A DNA stretch of 64,000 nucleotides from Marinifaba aquimaris (GCF_013328345.1 NZ_JABULX010000017.1:28080-92079), one strand, 5' to 3'. Counted from the first letter of the stretch, positions 8,831-18,097 are shown. Notes: generated by a model from the letters alone, not told the origin. Translations and numbers: made by a program.

Positions 8831-9853
8831 TTAGTTAGAAGCTTGACCGTAGACGTCTACTTCCCACACTTTGTAGTTTGCGTAGCTACCTGCTTGTTTC
8901 CAAACAATTTTAATGGCATCTACATTTTGACCAATAGGCTGACCTGCCACCAAAGAAGTAATGGTATCATCTCCCCAGTTAGCTGAAGTCCAAGTGCCTG
9001 TTAGGTTACCTACATCGTTAACACTAGCAGCAAGCACAAAGCTATCGTCTCTAACACGAGAAAAATAAACATCGTAGCTTCTTAAATCACCTGCGTTTTT
9101 CGCGCCAAAAGCTAAGTATAAACTGTCAATATCATAGCCTTGCGTGTTAGTCGAAACATTGAGGTTGATGATCGTCGTCTCGCCTGCTGTAATATTTGCG
9201 CCCCAATCAACATAAGGACCTTCTTGCACACCACTTGTAATGGTGGCTGTATCGTTGGTACCCGATAAGCTATCAAATGTAGTTTGCCCTGTGTTGGCTA
9301 GATCCTGCGTACTGATGTTAAGTGGTTGATAATTTAAACTATTAACGATGGCAACACGTGAATCAACGTCAGTTGGTGTAACGCTATAGGCTACTGTGTG
9401 ACGGCCTTCTAATTCACCTGAAACATACCAGTGATTTAACGCTGCATTATAATCGGTGCCAAACGCTGCAACTAAATCAATATAGTTATTGAGATAAAAA
9501 TAGATATCAAAATCGGCTGATGATTGTCTACCTTCAGCAATACCAAAATTGCGCCAATGCTGAGCTAAAAGCCCATAATTAGCGCCAAAAGCAGCGGCTA
9601 AATCAGGATAAGTATTCATATAAAATGCCGCATCAAACTCTTTTACCGCTTGGCGCATTTCAAACTTACCGTAGTTTTCCCAGTGTGCTTTTGCAGCAAT
9701 ATGATCATTGCCAAAAGCCGCTTGTAAGTCTGGATATTTGTTTAAATAAAACGCTGCGTCAAATTCCTCAAAAGCGGAAGCGTTTGACGAAAACAACACC
9801 ATACTACAAGATAAAAAACATAACTTTTTAACTAACCCTAAAGATTTCATCAT
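8831..9853 (-). CDS. secreted protein with three FDAAFYLNxYPDL repeats and a beta-sandwich tail
   Basis: 340 residues with a signal peptide ending near NASA-FEE. Three tandem repeats of about 38 residues (about 31-69, 73-110, 115-152) share FDaaFYlNxYpDLxaAFG...HWxxxGxxEgR. This short repeat is known from scattered bacterial surface and glycan-related proteins, but its function is not established. The C-terminal 170 residues look like a galactose-binding/F5-8C-type beta-sandwich (YVDWGANITAGET, KVWEVDVYGQAS). Two ATGs sit side by side at the start (9853 and 9850) behind GGAGAG. Probably exported and binding sugar or surface polymer, by architecture only. Alone in its transcription unit. Confidence 0.75.
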   Translation of the reverse strand: MMKSLGLVKKLCFLSCSMVLFSSNASAFEEFDAAFYLNKYPDLQAAFGNDHIAAKAHWENYGKFEMRQAVKEFDAAFYMNTYPDLAAAFGANYGLLAQHWRNFGIAEGRQSSADFDIYFYLNNYIDLVAAFGTDYNAALNHWYVSGELEGRHTVAYSVTPTDVDSRVAIVNSLNYQPLNISTQDLANTGQTTFDSLSGTNDTATITSGVQEGPYVDWGANITAGETTIINLNVSTNTQGYDIDSLYLAFGAKNAGDLRSYDVYFSRVRDDSFVLAASVNDVGNLTGTWTSANWGDDTITSLVAGQPIGQNVDAIKIVWKQAGSYANYKVWEVDVYGQASN

Positions 9854-9916
9854 ATCTCTCCATGAGTGGGTATCGACATTGCTAAATGTGATACTTGATA
9901 ATTTAAACTTTAAAAA

Positions 9917-9933
9917 TGAAGTGCTGCACTTCA
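9917..9933. promoter_or_regulatory. 17-bp perfect palindrome upstream of the repeat-protein gene
   Basis: TGAAGTGC-T-GCACTTCA is perfectly symmetric around one base and lies 64 bp upstream of the start at 9853. The position fits an operator. It could equally form a small hairpin in the leader RNA. Confidence 0.4.
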
Positions 9934-10113
9934 GGGTATGTCCCTATCAACACCAAGCTAAGCCAACTTGATAAAACGATGAAGTAATTCGTCAATTGAC
10001 CGTACTTATTTCATCCATTTTTTATCCGCTTTGACTCTTTAAAAATCACCACTGTCAAGTTCATTCTCGACGTGACAAAACCATGTTAGAAGCTCAACGT
10101 TCCGTTAAACAGC

Positions 10114-10152
10114 TCAGTTCAGTGTCACTTTAGTATCAGTTAAGTCTCAGTT
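10114..10152. promoter_or_regulatory. helically phased TCAGTT direct repeats
   Basis: TCAGTT occurs at 10114-10119, 10136-10141 and 10147-10152, that is with 22- and 11-bp offsets, on one face of the helix. A related TCAGTG starts at 10119. Such phasing suggests a multimeric regulator site, perhaps for the gene starting at 9853. No partner is identifiable. Confidence 0.3.
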
Positions 10153-10313
10153 TAAAAAACCATAATCAAAAAACAAAAAGTACATATTTTCCATGAAGTT
10201 AAAAAATAAGGAGCGATAGATGAAAATAAGAAAAAATGAAAATAGAGAAAAGATAAAAATAGAGAAAAGCTAACAGGAGAGTAAAACGGGCTAAAAGATA
10301 AATAGAAAAACAC

Positions 10314-10344
10314 TCAGGCTTAGTAGTAAATCTACCAAGCCTGA
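10314..10344 (-). terminator. terminator of the DUF917 gene
   Basis: TCAGGCTT (10314-10321) pairs with AAGCCTGA (10337-10344), extended inside by GTAG/CTAC around a TAAAT loop. The - strand continues into GTGTTTTTC. It lies 13 bp past the stop at 10357. Confidence 0.8.
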
Positions 10345-10356
10345 ATAAACCAGAAC

Positions 10357-11640
10357 CTAAGCAGGTTCAGCTTGTCGCTCAGTTTGGTTATCAACCGTTA
10401 ATGCTTTGTGTTTTTGTAATACTTCTATCGGTTGATAACTTCCGTAGAAATCGATGCTTTTAAGTACTTGCATAAAGCTATTTAATAAAGGCGCTTGTCT
10501 TAATCTGGCATTGGCTTTAATACCAATTAAATAGATTTTTTCATCACTAGTTAAATTACTTAAATCGGCATTGGATAAAGACTTACCATCTTGGGTTAAA
10601 TAGCAGATTAAATCGGGTGCCATTGCTAGTGGAGAATCACTGTTACTGGCCCAAGCAATGATATTTTCATTCTGATTAATCAGACGAAAATCAACCTGAC
10701 CAGCACTCGATTGTTGAGTAAATTCCATCACCCCGCGATCAAAGCCACCAGCGGTTTTTTCAGCCTTTGCCGGGTTGGATGTTAACGTCACTAAACCATC
10801 ACCCGGTGCTAGAAGATAAAGGTCATCTCCCAATACGGATTTAAGTGCATCAATTGGGTTACCTTTACGCGTTCTAAGCGCTTCACCTAATTGTCTAGCA
10901 TGTGAAATAGTGCCGGTTAAAATAGGGCCATCACTACTTTTTGTCTGCAAACTTTGAGCATTCATGGCCCAGCCAGCAAAGCCAGCAATGTTGTTAAAAC
11001 CCGCTGAAGTTGCAATAAGCGGTCTTATCATAGACTCAACAATTTCGGCACTCGAAAACGCCGATTGCGCGTTAGTCGTTGTTTGTTCGGTATTAAATAA
11101 CGTATTAATTCCAGTTATGCTCTTGTCTTGTTTTTGCTGAGTACTTTCAACAGTGTGTGATAGTGAAAAAGGCGTAGCTAAAATCTCATCTGCATAAGTG
11201 GTATTTTGCAACATAGGCACCGAGCGCCCTGCACCGTCACCATCAACAATAGGAATATCAGTATTAGTCGCTTTAGCCAGTTTTGCCGCGGCTAACATAC
11301 TGATAAAAATATTGGCGCCAATTTCTACCGACAGCGAAAAGCCAATTTTCTGGCCGTGATATTTTTCTAACGATTGTAAGGCTGAATAAGCATGCTCTGG
11401 CGCACCTTTTAAACCGTATTGCTTTAATGCATCAGGCGAGCCGACACCGCCAACAACCGCACCAAAACACGCATCCGATAAATCGCTAGGTTGTGCCAAA
11501 GAAACACCTGCATCACCTACTATCTCCAAAATACGATCGACCAATTGGTAAGAGTATTCTACGGGTCCACCACCGCCACTGGCCAATAGACCTGAACCAT
11601 TGACGATATCTTCTAAATCAACTCGGTTTAATTTTTTCAT
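10357..11640 (-). CDS. DUF917 family protein (S-methyl-thiohydantoin desulfurase/hydantoinase-like)
   Basis: 427 residues. The N-terminus LEDIVNGSGLLASGGGGPVE is the family signature, a glycine-rich loop near a conserved Asp. An internal PIVDGDGAGRSVPMLQ stretch and a C-terminal domain starting near GLVTLTSNPAKAEKTAGG fit the two-domain DUF917 layout. Some relatives act with hydantoinase-type enzymes or desulfurate S-methyl-thiohydantoins, but most are uncharacterised, and no hydantoinase A/B gene is adjacent. It lies 36 bp downstream of a large HTH/AAA/TPR regulator gene on the same strand, so the two probably share a transcript. Function in this organism is unknown. Confidence 0.8.
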   Translation of the reverse strand: MKKLNRVDLEDIVNGSGLLASGGGGPVEYSYQLVDRILEIVGDAGVSLAQPSDLSDACFGAVVGGVGSPDALKQYGLKGAPEHAYSALQSLEKYHGQKIGFSLSVEIGANIFISMLAAAKLAKATNTDIPIVDGDGAGRSVPMLQNTTYADEILATPFSLSHTVESTQQKQDKSITGINTLFNTEQTTTNAQSAFSSAEIVESMIRPLIATSAGFNNIAGFAGWAMNAQSLQTKSSDGPILTGTISHARQLGEALRTRKGNPIDALKSVLGDDLYLLAPGDGLVTLTSNPAKAEKTAGGFDRGVMEFTQQSSAGQVDFRLINQNENIIAWASNSDSPLAMAPDLICYLTQDGKSLSNADLSNLTSDEKIYLIGIKANARLRQAPLLNSFMQVLKSIDFYGSYQPIEVLQKHKALTVDNQTERQAEPA

Positions 11641-11676
11641 GTATCACAGTCCTTTATTTAACGCTTACTTTGTCTT

Positions 11677-14592
11677 TTAAAATCGTTGCAAAAGCGAATT
11701 TGCACCTTGTTTTTTTGCCACTTGCCGCCCTTTGTGAAGCAGCGTAATCGATGCGAGGCGCGCTTTGTGATCACCGCTTAATACGATCGATTTTTGCCGA
11801 TATAATTCGCTGAGGTAGGCCAGTTCATTTTGTTGTAATGCCAGCTTTAAGCCAGCATCAATATGCGCTAGTGCGCTTTGGCTGTCTCCTAGTTGGTGGT
11901 AAGCCTGAGCGATAAAACAACGATAGACAGAATGCATCGCTTTACCGCCATACTTCACTAATTTGTTGTTATACCCTTGCTCGATTAATGTTTTACCAGC
12001 TTCACTTTGCCCTTTTTTCACCAAGCTCCAACCATAAAAGAGTTCGGCTAGCCCCAAGTAGTAAGGGATTTCATGTTCAGTACAATAGTCCATTAATAAC
12101 TTACTTTGTTTTTGTACCGCATCCGTACAACCATTGTGGTATTCCATAAACAGACTCGCTTGAATCGCAATGGCATAACTAAAGGCATGATTAAGCGATT
12201 GGCTTTGTTCAATTAGTAACTGATATTTTTCTCTAGCCTGCTCAATCTTCCCTTGCAGTGATAAGCATTTTATTTGCATTAACAGGGTGATGGATTGAGT
12301 ATCTTGGCCGTAATGTTTGATATCGTTTTTATTTCTGTCGGGGCAATACAAATTAAGCGCATCACAAGACGCTTGATAACAATTATCGAGCTCGCCTAAC
12401 CAAAAATAAGTGTTGCTAAGCGCAGTATATGAAAGCATTAAAGATGACTGACACGCCATTTTTTCACTGAGACTTTTGTGTGTTTGGGCTATCGCTTTTG
12501 CTTCTGTCAGTTCAAGTGACAATAAGCGCGAGACCCAAGCATCAAAAATGACAGGGAATATCTGTTCTGATTGTTCTTTGCTGTTAGTCAGCTCTTCAAT
12601 TTGTTGATAGCAGTTGGCTACAAGCGGCGATACCCAGCCGTGTTTAGCTTTATAAATTGACCCAAGTAAAATGCGCACCTTTATTTCTTTTGCCACATCA
12701 GGTTCTGACTGAAGGTACAACAAACTCTTTTGTAAAAAGTCTTGGGCTAAGGCATACATAGCGCGATCCACTGCATAAACCGCTGCACGGTAATAATAGC
12801 TAATAGCTTTTCGATAAGACTGAATATCAGCAAAGCTTTTAGCCGCTTGAGCACAATATTGGGCATCGCCTTCTGTGATATGGCTATCAAGCTGATGGGC
12901 AATATAGTGTTGTAATTCACGTTTCTCGTTTTGCGAAATTTGATTAATGACAGATTGCAATATCGAGTCATGGATAAATTCAACTTGCGCCTGTGACTCA
13001 TTTATCCGAATGAAACTGTGACCTTGCAGTTGGTTTAATTGATTTTCATCATTAAGCCCAAGATGGATTAATAGCCTGATATCAACAACTAAGCCACATA
13101 AAGCAATGACATTTAATAAGTGCTTTGCTTGCTCGGTTAACCCCACTAAACGGTGTAAAACCAGCGCATCCATTGATGATTTAATTCGATCATCAAGCTG
13201 ACTATCTTGTAATAGTTGTTCTAAAAACAATGGATTGCCATTAGCCGCATCAACACATTGCTGCTTGTAGTCGCTGCTGCAATGGTCATAGTGCGCAGCC
13301 ATTTGCTGCGCTTCTTCACCAGAGAATGGCAGTAAATTAAGCGTGGTTAACCGAGATAAAAGGCTATTATTACCCTGCTCCATTTCGGCTAACTTAGCTA
13401 AAGGCGTTCTTGATGTCATCACAATCAATGCTGCTGTTTGTTTATCGGTTGAACAGGTTGTTAAAACATAATCGAGATCATCAGGCTCAGCCCAATGCAC
13501 ATCTTCTAAATGGATTAAATGAAATGATGGGTTTGAGTGGTCTAAGTAGCTGGCAGAGGGCTCAAAGCCTGTTAAAGCAGTATCAGCATCAAAAGGAAGC
13601 AAACTGTATTTGTTGTGTTCGTTCAATTGAGAAAAGCTGATTTCAACAATATTAAAACCTTTATCGTACAACCCCTTTTTAAACTCTCTTACCAACCGAG
13701 TTTTTCCTATACCCGATTCCCCCTGTATTAATACACAAGCCCCAGCAATCTGTTTAGCTTGTAATGAACTGGCGAGTGCATTTAATTGAGCAAGCTCTTG
13801 CGTACGACCAATAAAGGGGCGCTCATTGGCATGTAATGAAAGAATGAACCAATACGAGCTTGATGTGGTTGGGTATTTTTTATATTGAAAACAGCCACTA
13901 TGCGCTTGATAGGTATATTCATCAACGTACATCCCAAACTGATTGGCCGTTTGCAGCATTGAAATCAGCTCAGTTAGATCGGTATCTTGTAAGTTAGCCT
14001 TACCATCACCTGTTATTAAAACACTTTGCTTAACACATAAAGTCAAACCAACAGCTGCGTGTTTGGTTTCAGTTTCGATAAAATTTAACAGACGAGTGAG
14101 TTGAATCTGGTCTTTATTAATTGAGCCTGTGACAACAAGGTAGCCATTAATATCAACTAAAATATCAAGCCCAAAAAGAACAAATTGTTCAGTGATTTTT
14201 TTTAGGATTGTTTCATCAGAATCAACAGATGCATGATGGGTTTTGGTGACATGAAGACCAATTGCATAGACTTTATTGAATTGTCGGTTGGGGCTTTCAC
14301 TTGCATCGCTTTGAGTAACCTGCTCAGCTTGAATCGGGAAAGACTCAACAAATTGTAATTCATTGACAGAAACGTCGAAAAAATCACTTAATAATTTAGC
14401 CGATCTTAAATTGATGCGCTGACCGAGCTCTGCCCTTTTAACGGTAGATAACGAAACCCCAACTTGCTTTTCATAAAGTGCATCACATAAGGCTTCTTGG
14501 CTTAACCCCAAAGACTTTCTGTAAAGCTTCATCTTTTTTGGGCAAAGCTTTATTTTCTCATTCGCGACTAATGAGACATCTTCCAATGACAT
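11677..14592 (-). CDS. large HTH - cyclase-like - AAA ATPase - TPR regulator
   Basis: 971 residues. Residues about 15-82 form an XRE-type helix-turn-helix (YRKSLGLSQEALCDALY, then STVKRAELGQR). Residues about 104-240 resemble a degenerate nucleotidyl-cyclase-like domain. From about 258 comes an AAA/STAND ATPase (IGRTQELAQL; Walker A GESGIGKT 291-298; Walker B HLIHLEDVHW 358-367), then a long alpha-helical region with TPR-like repeats. AAA/TPR proteins of this type (compare MalT and AfsR) are signal-dependent activators. The ATG is preceded by GGAAG. The upstream region is one copy of a 165-bp inverted-repeat pair. The obvious downstream partner is the DUF917 gene. Confidence 0.82.
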   Translation of the reverse strand: MSLEDVSLVANEKIKLCPKKMKLYRKSLGLSQEALCDALYEKQVGVSLSTVKRAELGQRINLRSAKLLSDFFDVSVNELQFVESFPIQAEQVTQSDASESPNRQFNKVYAIGLHVTKTHHASVDSDETILKKITEQFVLFGLDILVDINGYLVVTGSINKDQIQLTRLLNFIETETKHAAVGLTLCVKQSVLITGDGKANLQDTDLTELISMLQTANQFGMYVDEYTYQAHSGCFQYKKYPTTSSSYWFILSLHANERPFIGRTQELAQLNALASSLQAKQIAGACVLIQGESGIGKTRLVREFKKGLYDKGFNIVEISFSQLNEHNKYSLLPFDADTALTGFEPSASYLDHSNPSFHLIHLEDVHWAEPDDLDYVLTTCSTDKQTAALIVMTSRTPLAKLAEMEQGNNSLLSRLTTLNLLPFSGEEAQQMAAHYDHCSSDYKQQCVDAANGNPLFLEQLLQDSQLDDRIKSSMDALVLHRLVGLTEQAKHLLNVIALCGLVVDIRLLIHLGLNDENQLNQLQGHSFIRINESQAQVEFIHDSILQSVINQISQNEKRELQHYIAHQLDSHITEGDAQYCAQAAKSFADIQSYRKAISYYYRAAVYAVDRAMYALAQDFLQKSLLYLQSEPDVAKEIKVRILLGSIYKAKHGWVSPLVANCYQQIEELTNSKEQSEQIFPVIFDAWVSRLLSLELTEAKAIAQTHKSLSEKMACQSSLMLSYTALSNTYFWLGELDNCYQASCDALNLYCPDRNKNDIKHYGQDTQSITLLMQIKCLSLQGKIEQAREKYQLLIEQSQSLNHAFSYAIAIQASLFMEYHNGCTDAVQKQSKLLMDYCTEHEIPYYLGLAELFYGWSLVKKGQSEAGKTLIEQGYNNKLVKYGGKAMHSVYRCFIAQAYHQLGDSQSALAHIDAGLKLALQQNELAYLSELYRQKSIVLSGDHKARLASITLLHKGRQVAKKQGANSLLQRF

Positions 14593-14608
14593 AAACTGCT
14601 TCCACTAC

Positions 14609-14775
14609 TTCCCTATACATCGAGTTTATTCGAGCATCAGGCTGATGGATATAATCAAACCATATCCCAGATACTAAAGAACAAACTCAGCAGATAATCT
14701 ATATCCTAGGATCGAATTTACGCCCTGTCTATTTAAATCACCAAATTTATAACCCATTAATTTGTAAGGGAATTA
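14609..14775. repeat. left copy of a 165-bp inverted repeat pair
   Basis: This segment reappears reverse-complemented at 18098-18262. By eye the first 22 bp are identical, a run of 24 bases (14717-14740) around ATCGAATTTACGCCCTGTCT is identical, and overall there are roughly ten differences including a 2-bp indel. The ends are themselves imperfect inverted repeats (TTCCCT...AGGGAA). It contains the palindromes CATCAGGCTGATG and ATCCTAGGAT. It begins 17 bp upstream of the HTH/AAA/TPR start codon, so this copy is also that gene's promoter region. No target-site duplication is visible. Confidence 0.9.
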
Positions 14776-14863
14776 GCCTCAAAAACAACCCTAAACTTTA
14801 AAAGGTAGCACCCCTTATTTTTATATCTAAAAACACCGTGCCACAGGTATATACTGACAATTT

Positions 14864-15790
14864 TTAATCAAAAATAGGTTGCGCAACTTTATGACTCAAC
14901 TGCTCATTTAGTACTTGTTTAACTTTGTTTCTTAACCATAAAACAGCAGGATCTCGCTGGTGCCTAATGTGCCAAGTCATCGAAATAGGGCCAGGTGGTA
15001 AATCAAAAGGAAGCGCTTTAATAATAAGCTCACCGTCATCAACACTATTGGCAATTATCGGTAAAGGAATTGTCGTGATTAGATTAGTTTGACAGAGTAA
15101 CTTGGGAATGCTGTAACAATGATTTACTGTCATCGCAATGCGCCGAGTCAATGCCTTTTTTTGTAAAATTGCATCAACAGCGCCGCTAGCGTCTCCCGAT
15201 AAAGACAACAGTAAATGCTGAGCTTTTGTAAAACGCGCTAAAGTTAGGTTTTGCTTGGCAATTGGATGTTCGGGTCTCATTGCACAAACAAAGTGGTTAT
15301 TGAACAAGTGTTCAGTTTGAACTTTATTCGAGTGCCCCTCAAAGTAATCCAACACCATATCAACATCAGCCTGCATCAATAATGTCTCACCATTAACGGT
15401 ATAAGGCACTGCGTGAATATTCACGTTCGGTGCTTCTTTTTCGATAATATGTTTTAACGGCAACCAAAAAAAGTCAGCCATCCAATCGGTTACCGCAATG
15501 CGAAAGGTCCGCTCTAATGTATCTGGGGAAAAGTGCTGAGGCTGAGCTGCTTGTTTAATGCGTTGTAGAGGTTGGGCAATATCTTGCCATAACTGTTGTG
15601 CAAACGGAGTGGGTCTTATCCCCCGCCCGTGTTTTACAAACAATGGATCTTGCCATACGTGGCGCATTCGAGAGACCGCATTGGAAACCGACGGCTGGGT
15701 CATCGCTAGGCGCTCAGCCGCAGCGGTTATCGATTGCTCTTGCATGATGACATCAAACATCACCATTAAATTAAGATCTAAGTTAGCCAT
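14864..15790 (-). CDS. LysR-family transcriptional regulator
   Basis: 308 residues. The N-terminal winged helix (DLNLMVMFDVIMQEQSITAAAERLAMTQPSVSNAVSRMR) is the NodD-like LysR form, followed by an effector-binding domain (FRIAVTDWMADFFWLPL, VDMVLDYFEG, YSIPKLLCQTNLITTIP). It is divergent from a quinone-oxidoreductase gene with about 145 bp between starts. That is the classic arrangement for a LysR protein that controls its neighbour and itself. The gap contains several ATTGATATTAT/ATCAATAC-type AT-rich half-sites. Ligand unknown. Confidence 0.92.
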   Translation of the reverse strand: MANLDLNLMVMFDVIMQEQSITAAAERLAMTQPSVSNAVSRMRHVWQDPLFVKHGRGIRPTPFAQQLWQDIAQPLQRIKQAAQPQHFSPDTLERTFRIAVTDWMADFFWLPLKHIIEKEAPNVNIHAVPYTVNGETLLMQADVDMVLDYFEGHSNKVQTEHLFNNHFVCAMRPEHPIAKQNLTLARFTKAQHLLLSLSGDASGAVDAILQKKALTRRIAMTVNHCYSIPKLLCQTNLITTIPLPIIANSVDDGELIIKALPFDLPPGPISMTWHIRHQRDPAVLWLRNKVKQVLNEQLSHKVAQPIFD

Positions 15791-15934
15791 TTATTTACCA
15801 AGTAGATATAAATATCACGCCAACAATACATTGATATTATCAATACATTCAATACCAAACATCAATTAGACGATATACAAAAGCAGTTGCAAAATAGCCT
15901 CATCAACTTAGCCAACAACAAAATAGGAATGATG

Positions 15935-16870
15935 ATGAGAGCAGCTTACATAAAAGAATATGGTAACGAAGAAAAGTTAATTGTTGGTGATGTACCCGCC
16001 CCAAGTGTTGGTGATAACCAAGTACTGATAAAAGTAAAAGGCGCAGGTATAAACCCGATTGATTGGTTAATTAGGGATGGTTTTTTAGCAGAGCAAAACG
16101 TACACACATTACCGATTATTTTAGGCTGGGATGCGGCAGGTATAGTTTTACAACGAGGCCGAAACGTCACTGACTTGGACATAGGGCAAGCCGTTTATGT
16201 TTATGCACCGATTCACGAGCAAGGCACTTACTCAGAATACATATCGGTTGATAGCCAATATGTCGCCGCTATTCCCCAATCTTTAGATTTACTGACAGCC
16301 GCAGCTGTCCCTTTAGCGGCATCAACGGCTTGGCAAGCTTTAACTCAAGGCTGCCAATTAAAGTCAGGTGATAAAGTACTGATCCACAACGCATCAGGAG
16401 GGGTTGGCAGTTTTGCTGTACAAATTGCCAAAGCTCTAGGTGCTTATGTTATTGCCACCGCTTCTGCAAAAAATAGAGATTTTGTCATAGGCTTAGGCGC
16501 CGATGAATTTATTGACTATCGTACGCAAAACTTTGAACAGCTGACGCAAAATTTAGATGCCGTATTAGTTGCAGTCGGGGGAGATGACTTAGTTTCGCGC
16601 TCGCTCAATGTAATTAAAGCGGGTGGTTACTTAGTTAGCTTACTTGATGAAATAGACGAGCAATTAGCGAAAGCAAAAAATATTCATTATCAACGTTGGA
16701 TGGTAATGCCAAACGCCGATGATTTAAAAGACATTAGCGCACTTATCGATGCAGGCCAAATTAAGGTTCACATTGACCGCGTGTTTAAGTTAGATCAAAT
16801 CAAAGAGGCACATATTTTAAGCCAATCTAAACGCGCTCGGGGCAAAATTATCATCAATATGAGCACTTAA
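15935..16870 (+). CDS. zinc-independent NADP-dependent alcohol dehydrogenase/quinone oxidoreductase
   Basis: 311 residues from the third of three consecutive ATGs. AGGA at 15925-15928 is 6 bp before 15935, and MRAAYIKEYGN is the usual family start. An in-frame ATG at 15887 has no such site. It has the GroES-like N-terminal domain (GAGINPIDWLIRDG, ILGWDAAGIV) and a Rossmann domain with HNASGGVGSFAVQIAKALGA. The structural and catalytic zinc ligands of true alcohol dehydrogenases are absent. Such MDR enzymes reduce quinones or reactive enones with NADPH. It is divergent from the LysR gene, so probably induced by it. Confidence 0.88.
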   Translation: MRAAYIKEYGNEEKLIVGDVPAPSVGDNQVLIKVKGAGINPIDWLIRDGFLAEQNVHTLPIILGWDAAGIVLQRGRNVTDLDIGQAVYVYAPIHEQGTYSEYISVDSQYVAAIPQSLDLLTAAAVPLAASTAWQALTQGCQLKSGDKVLIHNASGGVGSFAVQIAKALGAYVIATASAKNRDFVIGLGADEFIDYRTQNFEQLTQNLDAVLVAVGGDDLVSRSLNVIKAGGYLVSLLDEIDEQLAKAKNIHYQRWMVMPNADDLKDISALIDAGQIKVHIDRVFKLDQIKEAHILSQSKRARGKIIINMST

Positions 16871-16924
16871 ACGACCAGGTGCGAGGCGCATAATAGCTAA
16901 GTGTTTTCAATGCAAGGAAAGCAA

Positions 16925-16958
16925 AAGGTCATACAGTGTGAGGTATGACCTTAGTTTT
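16925..16958 (+). terminator. terminator of the oxidoreductase gene
   Basis: AAGGTCATAC (16925-16934) pairs perfectly with GTATGACCTT (16943-16952), followed by AGTTTTTG, 55 bp past the stop. Confidence 0.85.
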
Positions 16959-17057
16959 TGGATTTAACTGGTGCACCCTAAGGTGCATATAAGTTTGATT
17001 CAATCTACTAATAATGAGCGATTGAAATAAATTGTTCGCTTATTACCTGGTACTCTT

Positions 17058-17732
17058 TTACAAAAATCGGCGGCGGACAAACATCCAACAAGCCAAAAGA
17101 AAGATTAATAAGCTCAACGTAGGAGGCTCTGATACGGTGGCCGCTGTCAGTGAAATGTTGTCGATACCCACCACTTCCGTGACTCCATTCCAACTTTCTA
17201 CATTCAACCATATCCCAGTTACATCTGAAAGGATTGTATTCCAAACAGTATTTGATACACCAAAATTTGCTGCGCTGAAATTAAATGATTGAGTTGTCCA
17301 ATTAACGGATGGGTTAGATGGGATCACATCTATACCAGCGGTTTGGCCTCCACCAAATATTCGGAAAAATCCAAAATCAGATATAAAGCTTGAGCCACTG
17401 GTAGGAGCTGTCTGGATGTAATCAAAAGAAAAAGTACCGTTATTGAATGCAGATAAGTCACCAGACCAACCAGTACCAAAAACAGCATGCATGAAGTTGG
17501 TGTCTACATCTGTATATTGCAGGTAACTATCACCGGTGCCTAATGGACCGCCGTTGGCCGCTAAAGTCAGTGGGCTGGTAGAAGTTGAAAGCGGGGTTGT
17601 GCCATCTGCATCAGAAGTTTGCACATAGCCCCACCCATTTACGCCGCTACTGAAGTCCTCTGTAATCAAAGATGCATATGTGTTTAAAGGCAATGAAAAT
17701 AATAGAACAAAAGCTGAAAATTTAGCGAACAT
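17058..17732 (-). CDS. PEP-CTERM sorting-signal exported protein
   Basis: 224 residues. A signal peptide (about 1-20, LLFSLPLNTYA) is followed by a beta-rich body (ITEDFSSGVNGWGYVQ, LQYTDVDTNFMHAVFGTGW, WLNVESWNGVTEVVGIDNI). The C-terminus SEPPTLSLLIFLLACWMFVRRRF has the Pro-containing motif, a hydrophobic helix and an Arg cluster of a PEP-CTERM tail. Such proteins are processed by exosortase and usually associate with exopolysaccharide. No exosortase gene is in the window. GAGGT lies 6 bp before the ATG. It is inside the segment bounded by the 165-bp inverted repeats. Confidence 0.82.
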   Translation of the reverse strand: MFAKFSAFVLLFSLPLNTYASLITEDFSSGVNGWGYVQTSDADGTTPLSTSTSPLTLAANGGPLGTGDSYLQYTDVDTNFMHAVFGTGWSGDLSAFNNGTFSFDYIQTAPTSGSSFISDFGFFRIFGGGQTAGIDVIPSNPSVNWTTQSFNFSAANFGVSNTVWNTILSDVTGIWLNVESWNGVTEVVGIDNISLTAATVSEPPTLSLLIFLLACWMFVRRRFL

Positions 17733-18097
17733 AATAACCTCATATAATTTAAAGTTTCTGAGTACTTGCTTTGTTAAATAGATGCATTTTTTATACCTGT
17801 AAATTTAATCATAATAAATTCACATAATTGAGGGAGGAAGTTAGGCATTAAAGTGCTTTTGTGTAAATGAACTTGACGCTTTTTTCTATATTTCATAAAA
17901 GCTACCCCCAGTCAGTAGAAGGTGTTCAAAGTTAACAATGCTATTGATTTTGGAACTGGCTAGCTTCTTGCTAGTAACTGTGTTCCATATTCTCATTTTC
18001 AATACTTGGTCTAGAGCTGAGTTTTGATATCTTTATGTTGCACTGTTAGATTTCAGGGTAAGAGGTTTATGTCTTTAAATTTATTTTTTTTTGAAGT
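17733..18097. other. gene-free AT-rich spacer
   Basis: No supported ORF or strong hairpin was found between the PEP-CTERM gene and the right copy of the inverted repeat. The first part should hold the PEP-CTERM promoter (- strand), but no clear -10/-35 pair was recognised. Confidence 0.5.

Larger units (their letters stand above)
9854..10356. other. gene-free 503 bp between two - strand units
   Basis: No convincing ORF. It holds the upstream region of the repeat-protein gene, including a 17-bp palindrome at 9917-9933 and tandem TCAGTT repeats at 10114-10152. An A-rich stretch at 10195-10270 contains two near-identical AAAATAGAGAAAAG copies. The terminator of the DUF917 gene sits at 10314-10344. 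Confidence 0.6.

Noticed and set aside
14609..14775. Firm call of the inverted repeat as a MITE
   Set aside because: The ends show only a short imperfect inverted repeat and no target-site duplication flanks either copy; only two copies are in the window.
17008..17292. Two short frames over the end of the PEP-CTERM gene
   Set aside because: Both overlap a well-supported gene and show no protein-like features.
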